The translations under genes were made by a program, and so were the position numbers. The notes beneath the pieces were generated by a model. That model was given only the letters and a program-made list of their open reading frames with translations, was not told the origin of the DNA and ran no database searches. A DNA stretch of 64,000 nt from Massilia litorea (GTDB lineage: Bacteria > Pseudomonadota > Gammaproteobacteria > Burkholderiales > Burkholderiaceae_D), in the NCBI RefSeq assembly GCF_015101885.1, contig NZ_CP062941.1, forward strand, positions 1,116,001 to 1,180,000, given 5' to 3'. Shown here one piece after another: positions 1 through 7,865 of this stretch. Numbering within the stretch: the first letter of the stretch is position 1; every line of letters begins with the position of its first letter.

Positions 1-1
1 C

Positions 2-1660
2 GCCGCTCGCGGCCAATTCCTCATGGTAGATCAACACGCCTTTAATTCGCGTGCTTTTTTTCATCGGTCGGTGTACGAGAAACAGAGATATGAGCATCCC
101 GACCATACTCGCGGACACGCGTACGAAGACTACCTTTTTAATTCGACCGCGATCGCGAATGGATTCGAATTGGACTACTGTCCCGGCATTGTCCTTTACT
201 ACCGCCAGCGTCCGAACAGCATCATGGCCAGCGCCAGGCGGTCTGGCCGCCTGGAGGTCCCTCATAACCCGCTCTTTTCGCCCAAGAAATACATGGCAAG
301 ATTTGAAAAAGAGTACGGACAGGTGCGAAGTGGTGCATGGCCGGAACCAGCCCAGTACGACATTGCTGCGGCTTACCGCGCGAATAACGCACTTGCCGTC
401 CTGGCGGTTGCGGCGAACAGGATCGACCCAATAATCGACACGGCTTTGCTTGCAGGCGGTACGGGCTGGGCGCCTACCTGGGCCTCATGTGAGGCCGCCG
501 CAGTTTATTACGAGATGTGTGCAGAAGTTGGAGACCGGACATTTACGGATGTATTCGTTCTGCCTTATCTTCGTCCCGGAGGCGCTGAGCGGTATATCCT
601 GGACGTGATGCGCGGCCTACTGAATACTGGAATTGGAAGAAATGCGCTCGTAATCACTGGAGAGTACGCCGAGGCGCACACATGGCGCCATAAGCTTCCT
701 GCTTATGTCACCTGCGTAGATGTTTATTCTTTGGGCGCGCGACTGAACGATGAACAACGTGAGCGTCTTACGGCACGTTTAATTATGTCTGTCGCTCCCG
801 ACGCCCGCATACACGTGAAGACAAGTTTCTTCGGGCACAGGCTGATTAAGTATCATCATCCGCATTTTAGACAAAATAAAATCATTTACTACCGTTTTTG
901 TGATGACATGCATTTCGAGGCGGGAACGTTGGCGACTAGTGGCTTCGGCACGGAATTTATCTGTGACCATCTAGACGAGTTCACCAAGCTCGTATCTGAC
1001 AATGCGGCGACCGTTGCGGACGACGTCAACCGCTTTGACCTCCATCGCGAAAAGTGGGTATGCCTGCCGGCTCTTATCGAGCCGGGCGAGAGAAAGGCAC
1101 GACCGAGCGGAAGCCCCAATAAGCGGGTGCTTTGGGCGTCGCGGATTGGGCAACAGAAACGCGTGTCGCTGCTCCCGCATCTGGCGTTGGAACTATCGAA
1201 GAAAATGCCGGACGTGACCCTCGATGTGTACGGAACATTCGATCATGGGTTTCAGATTGACATGTCGAAATTCAACTATCGGGGCGCTTTCAGCGATATC
1301 ACCGACATCGCGCTCGATCAATATGATGCGTTTATCTATACGACATGGTATGACGGTCTGCCGAACATCATTCTTGAGGCGATGGCTGCCGGACTGCCCG
1401 TGATCGCGCCTGGAATCGGAGGCATCGCGGACGCGATCACGGACGGAGATACGGGCATCTTGTTGGACTTGCCGCTCGACGATGCGCAGGCTGCGTCGCA
1501 GTACGTACAGGCGCTCGGGCTGCTCTACGAAGATCCGACTAAATTGGCCTGCTTGTCGGCCAACGCACTGAACTACATTTCGGGGCGCCATGGACGCGCC
1601 GGCTATCTTGCAGGAATTAAAAGGATTTTCGGGGATACGAATTATGAAAAGGCTGCTTGA
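2..1660 (+). CDS. Glycosyltransferase, GT2–GT4 fusion, 5'-truncated by window edge
   Basis: The frame is open to the left edge, so the true start lies outside. Counting from the first Met (base 23), residues 1-90 resemble the end of a GT2 domain: an ED pair in HAYEDYLFNSTAIANGFEL, then YYRQR. Residue about 175 begins a GT4-like N-lobe (VLPYLRPGGAERYILD). From about 365 there is the GT4 donor-binding lobe, with VLWASRIGQQKR and the typical EX7E-type segment YDGLPNIILEAMAAGLPVIA. Such two-domain enzymes build O-antigen or exopolysaccharide from nucleotide sugars on the cytoplasmic face. Donor and acceptor cannot be read from sequence. GC is visibly lower than downstream, as usual for polysaccharide islands. 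The next small gene overlaps its 3' end. Family call is firm, specific role is not. Confidence 0.85.
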   Translation, partial: AARGQFLMVDQHAFNSRAFFHRSVYEKQRYEHPDHTRGHAYEDYLFNSTAIANGFELDYCPGIVLYYRQRPNSIMASARRSGRLEVPHNPLFSPKKYMARFEKEYGQVRSGAWPEPAQYDIAAAYRANNALAVLAVAANRIDPIIDTALLAGGTGWAPTWASCEAAAVYYEMCAEVGDRTFTDVFVLPYLRPGGAERYILDVMRGLLNTGIGRNALVITGEYAEAHTWRHKLPAYVTCVDVYSLGARLNDEQRERLTARLIMSVAPDARIHVKTSFFGHRLIKYHHPHFRQNKIIYYRFCDDMHFEAGTLATSGFGTEFICDHLDEFTKLVSDNAATVADDVNRFDLHREKWVCLPALIEPGERKARPSGSPNKRVLWASRIGQQKRVSLLPHLALELSKKMPDVTLDVYGTFDHGFQIDMSKFNYRGAFSDITDIALDQYDAFIYTTWYDGLPNIILEAMAAGLPVIAPGIGGIADAITDGDTGILLDLPLDDAQAASQYVQALGLLYEDPTKLACLSANALNYISGRHGRAGYLAGIKRIFGDTNYEKAA

Positions 1661-1946
1661 CGAAGAGGCTGTCGTGCATATGGATTACACGGCTCGAAAG
1701 GTGGCTGAGTTGCGCGCACAGTTGTTGCATTACGCTCGCAAGCTTGACGCAGCTGAGCGCGACAACGATTCGCTGCGACATCAGTTGATCGAATACCAAC
1801 ACGAGGCGCACGCTTGGAGAGAGTTCAGCCGGTCGCGCTCGTACCGGCTGATACGCAGCTACAGAGCTCTATATCGAGTACCTTTATTGCGGCACGGCCT
1901 GCGGACTGTGCGTTGGATCGTGCGGCGCTTGCGTCACCCCCGCTGA
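1644..1946 (+). CDS. Small coiled-coil protein, glycosyltransferase-tail-like
   Basis: The ATG at 1644 overlaps the last 17 bases of the glycosyltransferase in another frame and has GGGGATA upstream; a second ATG at 1680 is possible. The product is 100 residues. Residues about 15-55 form a charged heptad-like helix (AELRAQLLHYARKLDAAERD), followed by a very basic C-terminus with SRSYRLIRSYRALYR. This S-x-S-Y-R-L-x-R-x-Y-R-A pattern is seen at the C-termini of many polysaccharide glycosyltransferases and methyltransferases, where it probably contacts membrane. Here it stands alone. It could be a genuine separate partner or the surviving tail of a deleted enzyme; the overlap with the upstream gene favours translational coupling. 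No enzymatic motif is present. Confidence 0.55.
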   Translation: MKRLLDEEAVVHMDYTARKVAELRAQLLHYARKLDAAERDNDSLRHQLIEYQHEAHAWREFSRSRSYRLIRSYRALYRVPLLRHGLRTVRWIVRRLRHPR

Positions 1947-2053
1947 CTTTTTTGCAAGAGCCGGACGGAAGATATGCCCCGCAGTGACGATCCACTGCGA
2001 GCCGACGGAACAGAGCGTTCGATCGAGACGCTACGAGGCTGGCGCATTCGCGT

Positions 2054-2190
2054 TTAGACAGTGTTTTTGAGACCGTCAAGGTAGTTCGCCCACGCTTGCA
2101 TGCGTGCTCGCCGCTTATCGAGCCATTGCGTGCGATTGTAGGCGCGTCCGAGGGAATCGCGGACTCGTATGCTAGCTGCATCTCGACGAC
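2054..2190 (-). pseudogene. Remnant of tyrosine recombinase/integrase C-terminus
   Basis: On the minus strand the frame ending at 2054 reads SLGRAYNRTQWLDKRRARM then QAWANYLDGLK. This matches the usual C-terminal end of P4-type phage/island integrases, where the catalytic Tyr (AY-x-R) is followed by an R-R-x-x-M-Q-x-W-A-x-Y-L segment. Upstream in the same frame there is no catalytic R or H-x-x-R box and no recognisable core-binding domain, so only the last 35-45 codons survive. It lies beside the glycosyltransferase island and an IS5-type remnant, consistent with a decayed mobile-element boundary. The identification rests on motif resemblance only. Confidence 0.5.
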
Positions 2191-2516
2191 TTCGCCTTAA
2201 TAGCCTGATTTCTCCACCGCGAGCGTACGCGCGGTTGCGCGCCCGCCGGGGATTCCCAAGCTTGCAACCGGTGCGATCGTGCCGTTTCAGCAAGTCGATT
2301 CCTGCATTGCTTAGGTCCCGATGCAACAACGCCAACGCCAGGCACACAGCATGAACCGTGTTGGCGGCTCGGCTGCGGTACGGTGCATCGCTAAGTATAG
2401 GGCAGCCTCATGGACTGGTAAGCCTCCAGGTCTGTTTAAAACAGAATGACGCTTCCCATTCCAAAACTTGACACGCTTTGCGACGAATCTCGTCATTTAC
2501 CCACTGTTTTGGCTAA

Positions 2517-2673
2517 GAGGGTGTAGACAAAATCAATGCTGGTAAGCGAGTCTATTGAGCAGCATACGCGCCTCTGCCAGCCACACCCAAGCGGCTGACA
2601 CAGCAAGCATTCGGTCGTGATCTATTACCGTGCGGCGCCAGCGTTCAGTCCACGCGTGGGTCAGTTCAAACCC
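2517..2673 (-). pseudogene. Remnant of IS5-family transposase C-terminus and IS end
   Basis: The minus-strand frame ending at 2533 reads HAWTERWRRTVIDHDRML followed by AWVWLAEARMLLNRLA. This resembles the end of IS5-family DDE transposases, where a W-x-x-R-x-R-R-L-x-x-D-Y/H-E segment is followed by a hydrophobic A-x-x-x-L-A-x-x-R-x-x-L-R-R-L-A helix. The catalytic E that should precede it is not seen. About 10 bases after the stop lies GAGGGTGTAGACAAA (2517-2531), a plausible terminal repeat, and it is directly preceded by CTAA (2513-2516), which fits the YTAR-type target of this group. The 5' part of the element is missing. Confidence 0.5.
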
Positions 2674-2729
2674 GGTTAGGCGCCCTATGTAGTAGTTGCG
2701 CCACAGCTCCACTAAATAAGTGTGGATAA

Positions 2730-2761
2730 AGAAAAAGCGCGTGTGCCTTCGGCACACGCGC
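2730..2761 (-). terminator. Rho-independent terminator of ssb
   Basis: Read on the minus strand: 11-bp perfect stem GCGCGTGTGCC / GGCACACGCGC with a GAA loop (2737-2761), followed by TTTTTCTTT. It lies 31 bases past the ssb stop codon. Confidence 0.9.
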
Positions 2762-2792
2762 TTCTATCGACAAAAATACGACAAGGCAGGGT

Positions 2793-3299
2793 TTAGAACG
2801 GAATGTCGTCGTCCATGTCCGAGAAGTTTGGTGCCGGACGCTGCGGCTGTGGACGGGCTGCCGGGGCCGGTGGCGCCTGGCGTGGTGCCTGCTGGCGCTG
2901 CGGTGGCGCATCGTAGCCGCCGCCGTCGTCCATGCCCATGCCGCCGCTATCGCCACCCATGCCGGCACGGCCGCCCAGCATCTGCATGTTTTCAGCGACG
3001 ATGTCGGTCGCGTAGCGCTCGATGCCGTCCTTGTCCGTGTACTTGCGGGTCTGCAGGCGGCCTTCGACGTAGACCGAGGAACCCTTCTTCAGATACTGGC
3101 CGACGATCTCGGCCAGGCGGCCGAAGAACGAAATGCGGTGCCATTCGGTCAGCTCTTTCTGCTCGCCGGTGTTGCGGTCCTTCGACTTGAACGAGGTGGC
3201 GACCGCGATGTTCGCGATGGCGTCGCCGCTCGGCATGTAGCGGATTTCCGGATCGCGGCCGAGGTTGCCGACGATGATGACCTTGTTGACTGATGCCAT
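2793..3299 (-). CDS. ssb: Single-stranded DNA-binding protein
   Basis: Homotetrameric OB-fold protein that coats single-stranded DNA in replication, repair and recombination. The 168-residue product begins [21 protein letters not shown] and has the conserved [13 protein letters not shown] and [12 protein letters not shown] strands in residues 1-110. A Gly/Pro/Gln-rich disordered linker follows (about 112-158), and then the acidic tip DMDDDIPF, which recruits partners such as RecQ, PriA and Exo I. AAGGAGT lies 6-12 bases before the ATG. The gene is followed by its own hairpin terminator and is divergent from uvrA, an arrangement also found in other proteobacteria. I see no LexA box close to this start; the one found is nearer uvrA. 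Confidence 0.98.
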   Translation of the reverse strand: MASVNKVIIVGNLGRDPEIRYMPSGDAIANIAVATSFKSKDRNTGEQKELTEWHRISFFGRLAEIVGQYLKKGSSVYVEGRLQTRKYTDKDGIERYATDIVAENMQMLGGRAGMGGDSGGMGMDDGGGYDAPPQRQQAPRQAPPAPAARPQPQRPAPNFSDMDDDIPF

Positions 3300-3739
3300 G
3301 GTGGTACTCCTTCAGGATTTTGTAAGCCCTGGCTCTGCACGTGTCTAAGCGCCAGGGAACTGAGTGATACAGCACGATATTATGGGGCCGAAGTGCCCGC
3401 ATATAAAGAAGATTTTGTTGGCTTGAGTCAGCATCCGACGCGGCGCAAAAAGTGCCGATCCTTGTCCCGGTACCCCCGCAAATTTATTTTCGGATTCTGA
3501 ACTATTTGCCATTGAAGCCGGGCGCAAACGGCTCACATACACCGGGAGCGGTATTGTCGATTTCAGTTCGCTTGTGAGAACGGCATATCAAGCTGACAGC
3601 GCTGGTACACCAGAGTACTGGATGAATGTACAGCCGCAACAAAAACGCGTTAAACTAGCAGATTCCCCCTCGATTGGCCCGCCCATCGCGACAGTTCGTG
3701 CGCGGCCCCGCAAAACTTATTGAAAGCCTGCCAAATTTA
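3300..3739. other. Divergent ssb/uvrA control region
   Basis: 440 bases between the two start codons. It holds the ssb ribosome-binding site (AAGGAGT), a LexA-like box at 3618-3633 and TTAAACTAG-type AT-rich sequence close to uvrA. An open stretch upstream of the uvrA ATG reaches a TTG at 3674 but lacks UvrA-like residues, so I leave it out of the gene. Confidence 0.6.
3618..3633. promoter_or_regulatory. Putative LexA (SOS) box upstream of uvrA
   Basis: CTGGATGAATGTACAG fits CTG-N10-CAG, with three of four bases in the left half-site (CTGG for CTGT) and a full right half-site ACAG. It lies about 107 bases upstream of the uvrA ATG. uvrA is LexA-controlled in many proteobacteria, so context supports the call; binding is not shown. 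Confidence 0.55.
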
Positions 3740-6589
3740 ATGGAAGAAATTCGTATTCGTGGTGCCCGTACGCACAACCTCAAAAACATCAATCTCGACC
3801 TGCCGCGCAACAAGCTGATCGTCATCACCGGCCTGTCGGGCTCGGGTAAATCCTCGCTTGCCTTCGATACCCTGTATGCCGAGGGACAACGCCGCTATGT
3901 CGAGTCGCTGTCGGCCTATGCGCGCCAGTTCCTGCAACTGATGGAAAAGCCGGACGTCGACCTGATCGAGGGTCTGTCCCCCGCGATTTCCATCGAGCAG
4001 AAGGCAACCTCGCACAATCCGCGCTCGACCGTCGGCACCGTGACCGAAATCCACGACTACCTGCGCCTGCTGTACGCGCGCGTCGGCACGCCCTACTGCC
4101 CGGACCACCCGCACGAGCCGCTGGCGGCGCAGACTGTCTCGCAGATGGTCGATTCGGTGCTGGCCATGCCCGAGGGCACCAAGCTGATGATCCTGGCGCC
4201 GGTCGTGGCCGGCCGCAAAGGTGAACATTCCGATCTCTTCGCCGGCATGCAGGCGCAAGGTTTTATTCGTTTCCGCATCCAGAGCGGGGTCAATCCGGCC
4301 CGGATCTACGAGATCGACGAGCTGCCGAAACTCAAAAAGACGGAAAAGCATTCGATCGACGTCGTGATCGACCGCGTGAAAGTGAATCCGGAGATCAAGC
4401 AGCGCGTGGCCGAGAGTTTCGAGACCGCGCTGCGCCTGGCCGATGGTCGCGCCGTCGCCTACGAGATGGACACGGAAAAAGAGACCGTGTTCTCGAGCAA
4501 GTTCGCCTGTAATGTCTGCGGCTATTCGCTGCAGGAACTCGAGCCGCGCCTGTTCTCGTTCAACAACCCGATGGGCGCCTGCTCGCAGTGCGATGGCCTC
4601 GGCCACATCGAGTTCTTCGATCCGAAGCGGATCGTCGCCTTCCCGAACCTGTCGCTCGCCTCCGGCGCCGTCAAAGGCTGGGACCGCCGCAACCAGTTCT
4701 ATTTCACGATGCTGTCGAACCTGGCGTCCCACTACGAATTCGACCTCGACAAACCCTTCGAGCAGTTGCCGAAGAGCGCGCAGGACGCCGTGCTGTTCGG
4801 TTCCGGCAAGACGTCGATCCCGTTCACCTATGTGAACGAACGCGGCCGCACCGTGATTCGCGAGCACACCTTCGAGGGCGTGGTGAACAACCTGCAGCGC
4901 CGTTATCGCGAGACCGATTCGATGGCGGTCAAGGAAGAGCTGGCCAAATTCATCAACGAGAAGAAATGTCCGTCCTGCGACGGTGCGCGCCTGCGCACCG
5001 AAGCGCGTTTCGTGAAAATCGGCCAGGGTGCCCAGCAGCGTGCCATTTATGAGGTGTCCGATAAACCGCTGCGCGACACGCTGGAGTTTTTCGAGACCCT
5101 GGAGCTGACGGGCGCCAAGAAGGACATCGCCGAGCGCGTCATCAAGGAAATCACGGCACGCCTGAAATTCCTGAACAACGTCGGCCTCGACTACCTGTCG
5201 CTGGACCGCAGCGCCGATACCCTGTCGGGCGGCGAGGCGCAGCGGATTCGTCTCGCTTCGCAGATCGGCTCCGGCCTGACCGGCGTGATGTACGTGCTCG
5301 ACGAGCCGTCGATCGGCCTGCACCAGCGCGATAACGACCGCCTGATCGCGACCCTGAAGCACCTGCGCGACATCGGCAACAGCGTGCTGGTCGTCGAGCA
5401 CGACGAAGACGCGATCCGTACCGCCGACTACATCGTCGACATGGGTCCGGGCGCCGGCGTGCACGGCGGCCAGATCATCGCCGAGGGCACCTTAGAGCAG
5501 ATCATGGCGAACGAACACTCGGTCACCGCCCAGTACCTCGACGGCCGCCGCAAGATCGTGGTGCCGAAGAAGCGAACGCAGGCCAACCCCGAGCGCCAGC
5601 TGGTGATCACGAACGCCACCGGCAACAATCTGAAGGGCGAAACGCTGACGCTGCCGGTCGGCCTGATGACCTGCATTACCGGTGTCTCGGGTTCGGGTAA
5701 GTCGACCCTGATCAACGACACGCTGTATCCGGCCCTGTCGCGCCACCTGTACGGCTCGCAGACGGAACCGGCGCCGCACGACGCGATTTTCGGCCTCGAG
5801 CATTTCGACAAGGTCATTTCCGTCGACCAAGCGCCGATCGGCCGCACCCCGCGCTCGAACCCGGCGACCTACACCGGCCTGTTCACGCCGATCCGCGATT
5901 TGTTCGCGACGGTGCCGACGGCCAAGGAACGCGGCTATTCGGCCGGGCGCTTCTCGTTCAACGTGAAAGGCGGCCGCTGCGAAGCCTGCCAGGGCGATGG
6001 CGTGATCAAGGTCGAGATGCACTTCCTGCCGGACGTGTATGTGCCCTGCGACGTCTGCCATGGCAAGCGCTACAACCGCGAAACGCTCGAGGTGCATTAC
6101 AAGGGCAAAAACATCACCGAAGTGCTGGAGATGACGGTCGAAGATGCGCACGAGTTCTTCAAGCCGGTGCCGGTGATCGCCCGCAAGCTGCAGACCCTGC
6201 TCGATGTCGGCCTCGGCTACATCAAGCTGGGGCAGAGCGCGACCACCCTGTCGGGCGGCGAGGCGCAGCGTGTGAAATTGTCGCTGGAACTGTCGAAGCG
6301 CGATACCGGGCGGACGCTGTACATCCTGGACGAGCCGACCACCGGTCTGCACTTTGCCGACATCGACCTGCTGCTGAAGGTGATCCATCGCCTGCGCGAC
6401 CAGGGCAACACGCTCGCCATCATCGAGCACAACCTGGACGTCATCAAGACGGCGGACTGGATCGTCGACCTCGGTCCCGAGGGCGGCGCCGGCGGCGGCA
6501 AGATTGTCGCGACCGGTTCGCCGGAAGCGGTGGCGAAAAATCCAAACAGCGTGACGGGCAAGTACCTGGGACCGCTGCTGAAGCAGTAA
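3740..6589 (+). CDS. uvrA: Excinuclease ABC subunit A
   Basis: Damage-recognition ATPase of nucleotide excision repair; the UvrA dimer loads UvrB onto lesions. The ATG at 3740 begins [19 protein letters not shown], the canonical UvrA start, giving 949 residues (E. coli 940). Both ABC modules are complete: Walker [10 protein letters not shown] (about 31) and GVSGSGKST (about 650), two [10 protein letters not shown] signatures, and Walker [11 protein letters not shown] and [10 protein letters not shown]. Two zinc modules are present: CNVCGY…CSQCDG and CEACQGDG…[10 protein letters not shown]. The C-terminus carries the usual insertion-free end [11 protein letters not shown] LexA-like box lies upstream and a strong hairpin terminator follows. 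Nothing unusual. Confidence 0.98.
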   Translation: MEEIRIRGARTHNLKNINLDLPRNKLIVITGLSGSGKSSLAFDTLYAEGQRRYVESLSAYARQFLQLMEKPDVDLIEGLSPAISIEQKATSHNPRSTVGTVTEIHDYLRLLYARVGTPYCPDHPHEPLAAQTVSQMVDSVLAMPEGTKLMILAPVVAGRKGEHSDLFAGMQAQGFIRFRIQSGVNPARIYEIDELPKLKKTEKHSIDVVIDRVKVNPEIKQRVAESFETALRLADGRAVAYEMDTEKETVFSSKFACNVCGYSLQELEPRLFSFNNPMGACSQCDGLGHIEFFDPKRIVAFPNLSLASGAVKGWDRRNQFYFTMLSNLASHYEFDLDKPFEQLPKSAQDAVLFGSGKTSIPFTYVNERGRTVIREHTFEGVVNNLQRRYRETDSMAVKEELAKFINEKKCPSCDGARLRTEARFVKIGQGAQQRAIYEVSDKPLRDTLEFFETLELTGAKKDIAERVIKEITARLKFLNNVGLDYLSLDRSADTLSGGEAQRIRLASQIGSGLTGVMYVLDEPSIGLHQRDNDRLIATLKHLRDIGNSVLVVEHDEDAIRTADYIVDMGPGAGVHGGQIIAEGTLEQIMANEHSVTAQYLDGRRKIVVPKKRTQANPERQLVITNATGNNLKGETLTLPVGLMTCITGVSGSGKSTLINDTLYPALSRHLYGSQTEPAPHDAIFGLEHFDKVISVDQAPIGRTPRSNPATYTGLFTPIRDLFATVPTAKERGYSAGRFSFNVKGGRCEACQGDGVIKVEMHFLPDVYVPCDVCHGKRYNRETLEVHYKGKNITEVLEMTVEDAHEFFKPVPVIARKLQTLLDVGLGYIKLGQSATTLSGGEAQRVKLSLELSKRDTGRTLYILDEPTTGLHFADIDLLLKVIHRLRDQGNTLAIIEHNLDVIKTADWIVDLGPEGGAGGGKIVATGSPEAVAKNPNSVTGKYLGPLLKQ

Positions 6590-6602
6590 GCGGGGTCGAA
6601 GT

Positions 6603-6635
6603 AAAAAAAGCAGAGCCGCGGCTCTGCTTTTTTTT
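6603..6635. terminator. Bidirectional rho-independent terminator between uvrA and merR gene
   Basis: GCAGAGCC-GC-GGCTCTGC flanked by a run of A on the left and a run of eight T on the right, so it can serve both uvrA (+) and the convergent MerR gene (-). Confidence 0.9.
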
Positions 6636-6655
6636 CGTGCCAGACGGCGCACCGC

Positions 6656-7693
6656 CTACGCCTGCGCTGCCTGTGCGCGCAAGGCGGCCATCGCCTGGCG
6701 CATGAAGGCCCGCATCGGCGCATCGACCCAGCCGCCATTCGTCAGCGCTGGCTCGTTCTCGAGCGCCTGGCGCAGCTTCATCTGCGTGGCCGGGTTGTCG
6801 CCCGCATACGAACGGAACAGGTCGAACCAGTGCTGGGCAAGCGGCCGCACCTCGGGCGCGTCCGGTGCGTGGCCCGCGTCCATCGCGCTGCGCACCTGTG
6901 CCACCAGTCCCGGCCACTCGGCGCTGCGCTTGCCGATGTTGGCGCGCAAATACGCGTATTCGTCGTCGTCGAGGTAACGGCGGTAGATCGCGCATTTTGC
7001 CTCGTAGGCCGCGGCGATCACGAAGCCCATCAGCGCCGGCGTGATGCCGGTCTGGTCCTGCACCGAAGGCTCGCGTTCGTGCATCGCATTCAGTTTGGCG
7101 AACAACACCGGGTTGTTGCCGGTGTCGCGCACGATCTTCGTCATCCATTCCTGCGCCAATGCCTGCGCTTGCGGATCGGTCGGCGCGGCGCCGGCATCCA
7201 ACAGCGCCTGCACGGCGGCCACCAAGGCCGCCCATTCCTGCGAGCGCGCCGCCGAATCCGTGTACAGCGGCAGTTGCTTCAATTCGTCCTGCGAAAAATA
7301 CTTGTCGTACATGCTCATGTGCTCCAGTGTGGTCAGCCAGTCGGCCAGGTCCGGCTCCTGCCCAGCGATCAACTGCTGCCGCAGGCGAGACAGGCGGATG
7401 CGCAGGGCATCGGCTTCGTCGATCTGCTGGGTCAGCATGGCGATCTGCTGCGTCACGACGTCGACGAGCGGCAGGTCCGGCCTGGTGAGATAGGTTCCGA
7501 TGTCGGCCAGCGACAACCCGAAACGGCGCAAGGCGAGGATGCGGTGCAGCCTGGCGATGTCCGCGCCGTTGTACAGCCGGTAGCCGGCATCGGAACGCGC
7601 CGAAGGCGTCAGCAGGCCGATCGCGTCGTAATGGTGCAGCGTGCGTACCGTCAGCGCGGTGCGTTTCGCCAACTCTCCAATTTTCAGCAGCAT
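6656..7693 (-). CDS. MerR-family regulator with two TipAS-like domains
   Basis: Predicted ligand-responsive transcription activator of the TipA type. Start chosen at 7693 (MLLKIGELAKRTALTVRTLH), because GAAAGGAAG lies just upstream; a longer frame starts at 7711 and would place that site inside the gene. Residues 1-70 are the MerR winged helix (YDAIGLL, GYRLYNGADIARL), about 75-110 the dimerisation coiled coil. Two antibiotic-binding TipAS-like helical domains follow, about 125-220 (YDKYFSQDELKQL…WAALVAAV…DP.AQALAQEW) and about 225-330 (YRRYLDDDEYAYL…WPGLVAQV…APEVRPLAQHW), apparently a tandem duplication. Typical TipA has one such domain. A MerR-style operator precedes the gene, suggesting autoregulation. 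Ligand unknown. Confidence 0.9.
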   Translation of the reverse strand: MLLKIGELAKRTALTVRTLHHYDAIGLLTPSARSDAGYRLYNGADIARLHRILALRRFGLSLADIGTYLTRPDLPLVDVVTQQIAMLTQQIDEADALRIRLSRLRQQLIAGQEPDLADWLTTLEHMSMYDKYFSQDELKQLPLYTDSAARSQEWAALVAAVQALLDAGAAPTDPQAQALAQEWMTKIVRDTGNNPVLFAKLNAMHEREPSVQDQTGITPALMGFVIAAAYEAKCAIYRRYLDDDEYAYLRANIGKRSAEWPGLVAQVRSAMDAGHAPDAPEVRPLAQHWFDLFRSYAGDNPATQMKLRQALENEPALTNGGWVDAPMRAFMRQAMAALRAQAAQA

Positions 7694-7726
7694 CGGTCTT
7701 CCTTTCTTCAACGTGGACCCAGCTTG

Positions 7727-7751
7727 CGGCCTGACGCTACGTGAGGGTCAA
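7727..7751 (-). promoter_or_regulatory. MerR/TipA-type operator and promoter
   Basis: On the minus strand TTGACC (-35) is followed by CCTCACGTAGCGTCAGG (7730-7746), an almost perfect inverted repeat (CCTCACG/CGTCAGG). This is very like the known TipA-class operator with CCTCACGT…ACGTGAGG. Activators of this family bind in a long (about 19-bp) spacer between -35 and -10. The -10 itself (CAAGCT at that spacing) is weak, as expected for an activated promoter. It ends about 34 bases before the chosen start codon. Confidence 0.65.
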
Positions 7752-7865
7752 GCACTCCGTAAAACAGTGAATATTAATACCTCGCTGGGTTGCCGAAGGC
7801 TGTCATGGCGACGTGATCGAAGCGGCGCGCCCCTGGTGTTCCGAACGCGTGTTCATGAACTCCCT

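Larger units (their letters stand above)
1947..2729. other. Gene-poor boundary between polysaccharide island and core genome
   Basis: About 780 bases without an intact gene. It contains the integrase and IS5 remnants annotated separately; the short frames in between have no recognisable product. Base composition is more AT-rich than the ssb–uvrA side, and the stretch looks like successive insertion/deletion scars. Confidence 0.6.

Noticed and set aside
3737..5464. Long open frame antisense to uvrA
   Set aside because: It mirrors the codon structure of a high-GC gene; residues are Arg/Gln/Val-rich with no family pattern, while the other strand is unmistakable UvrA.
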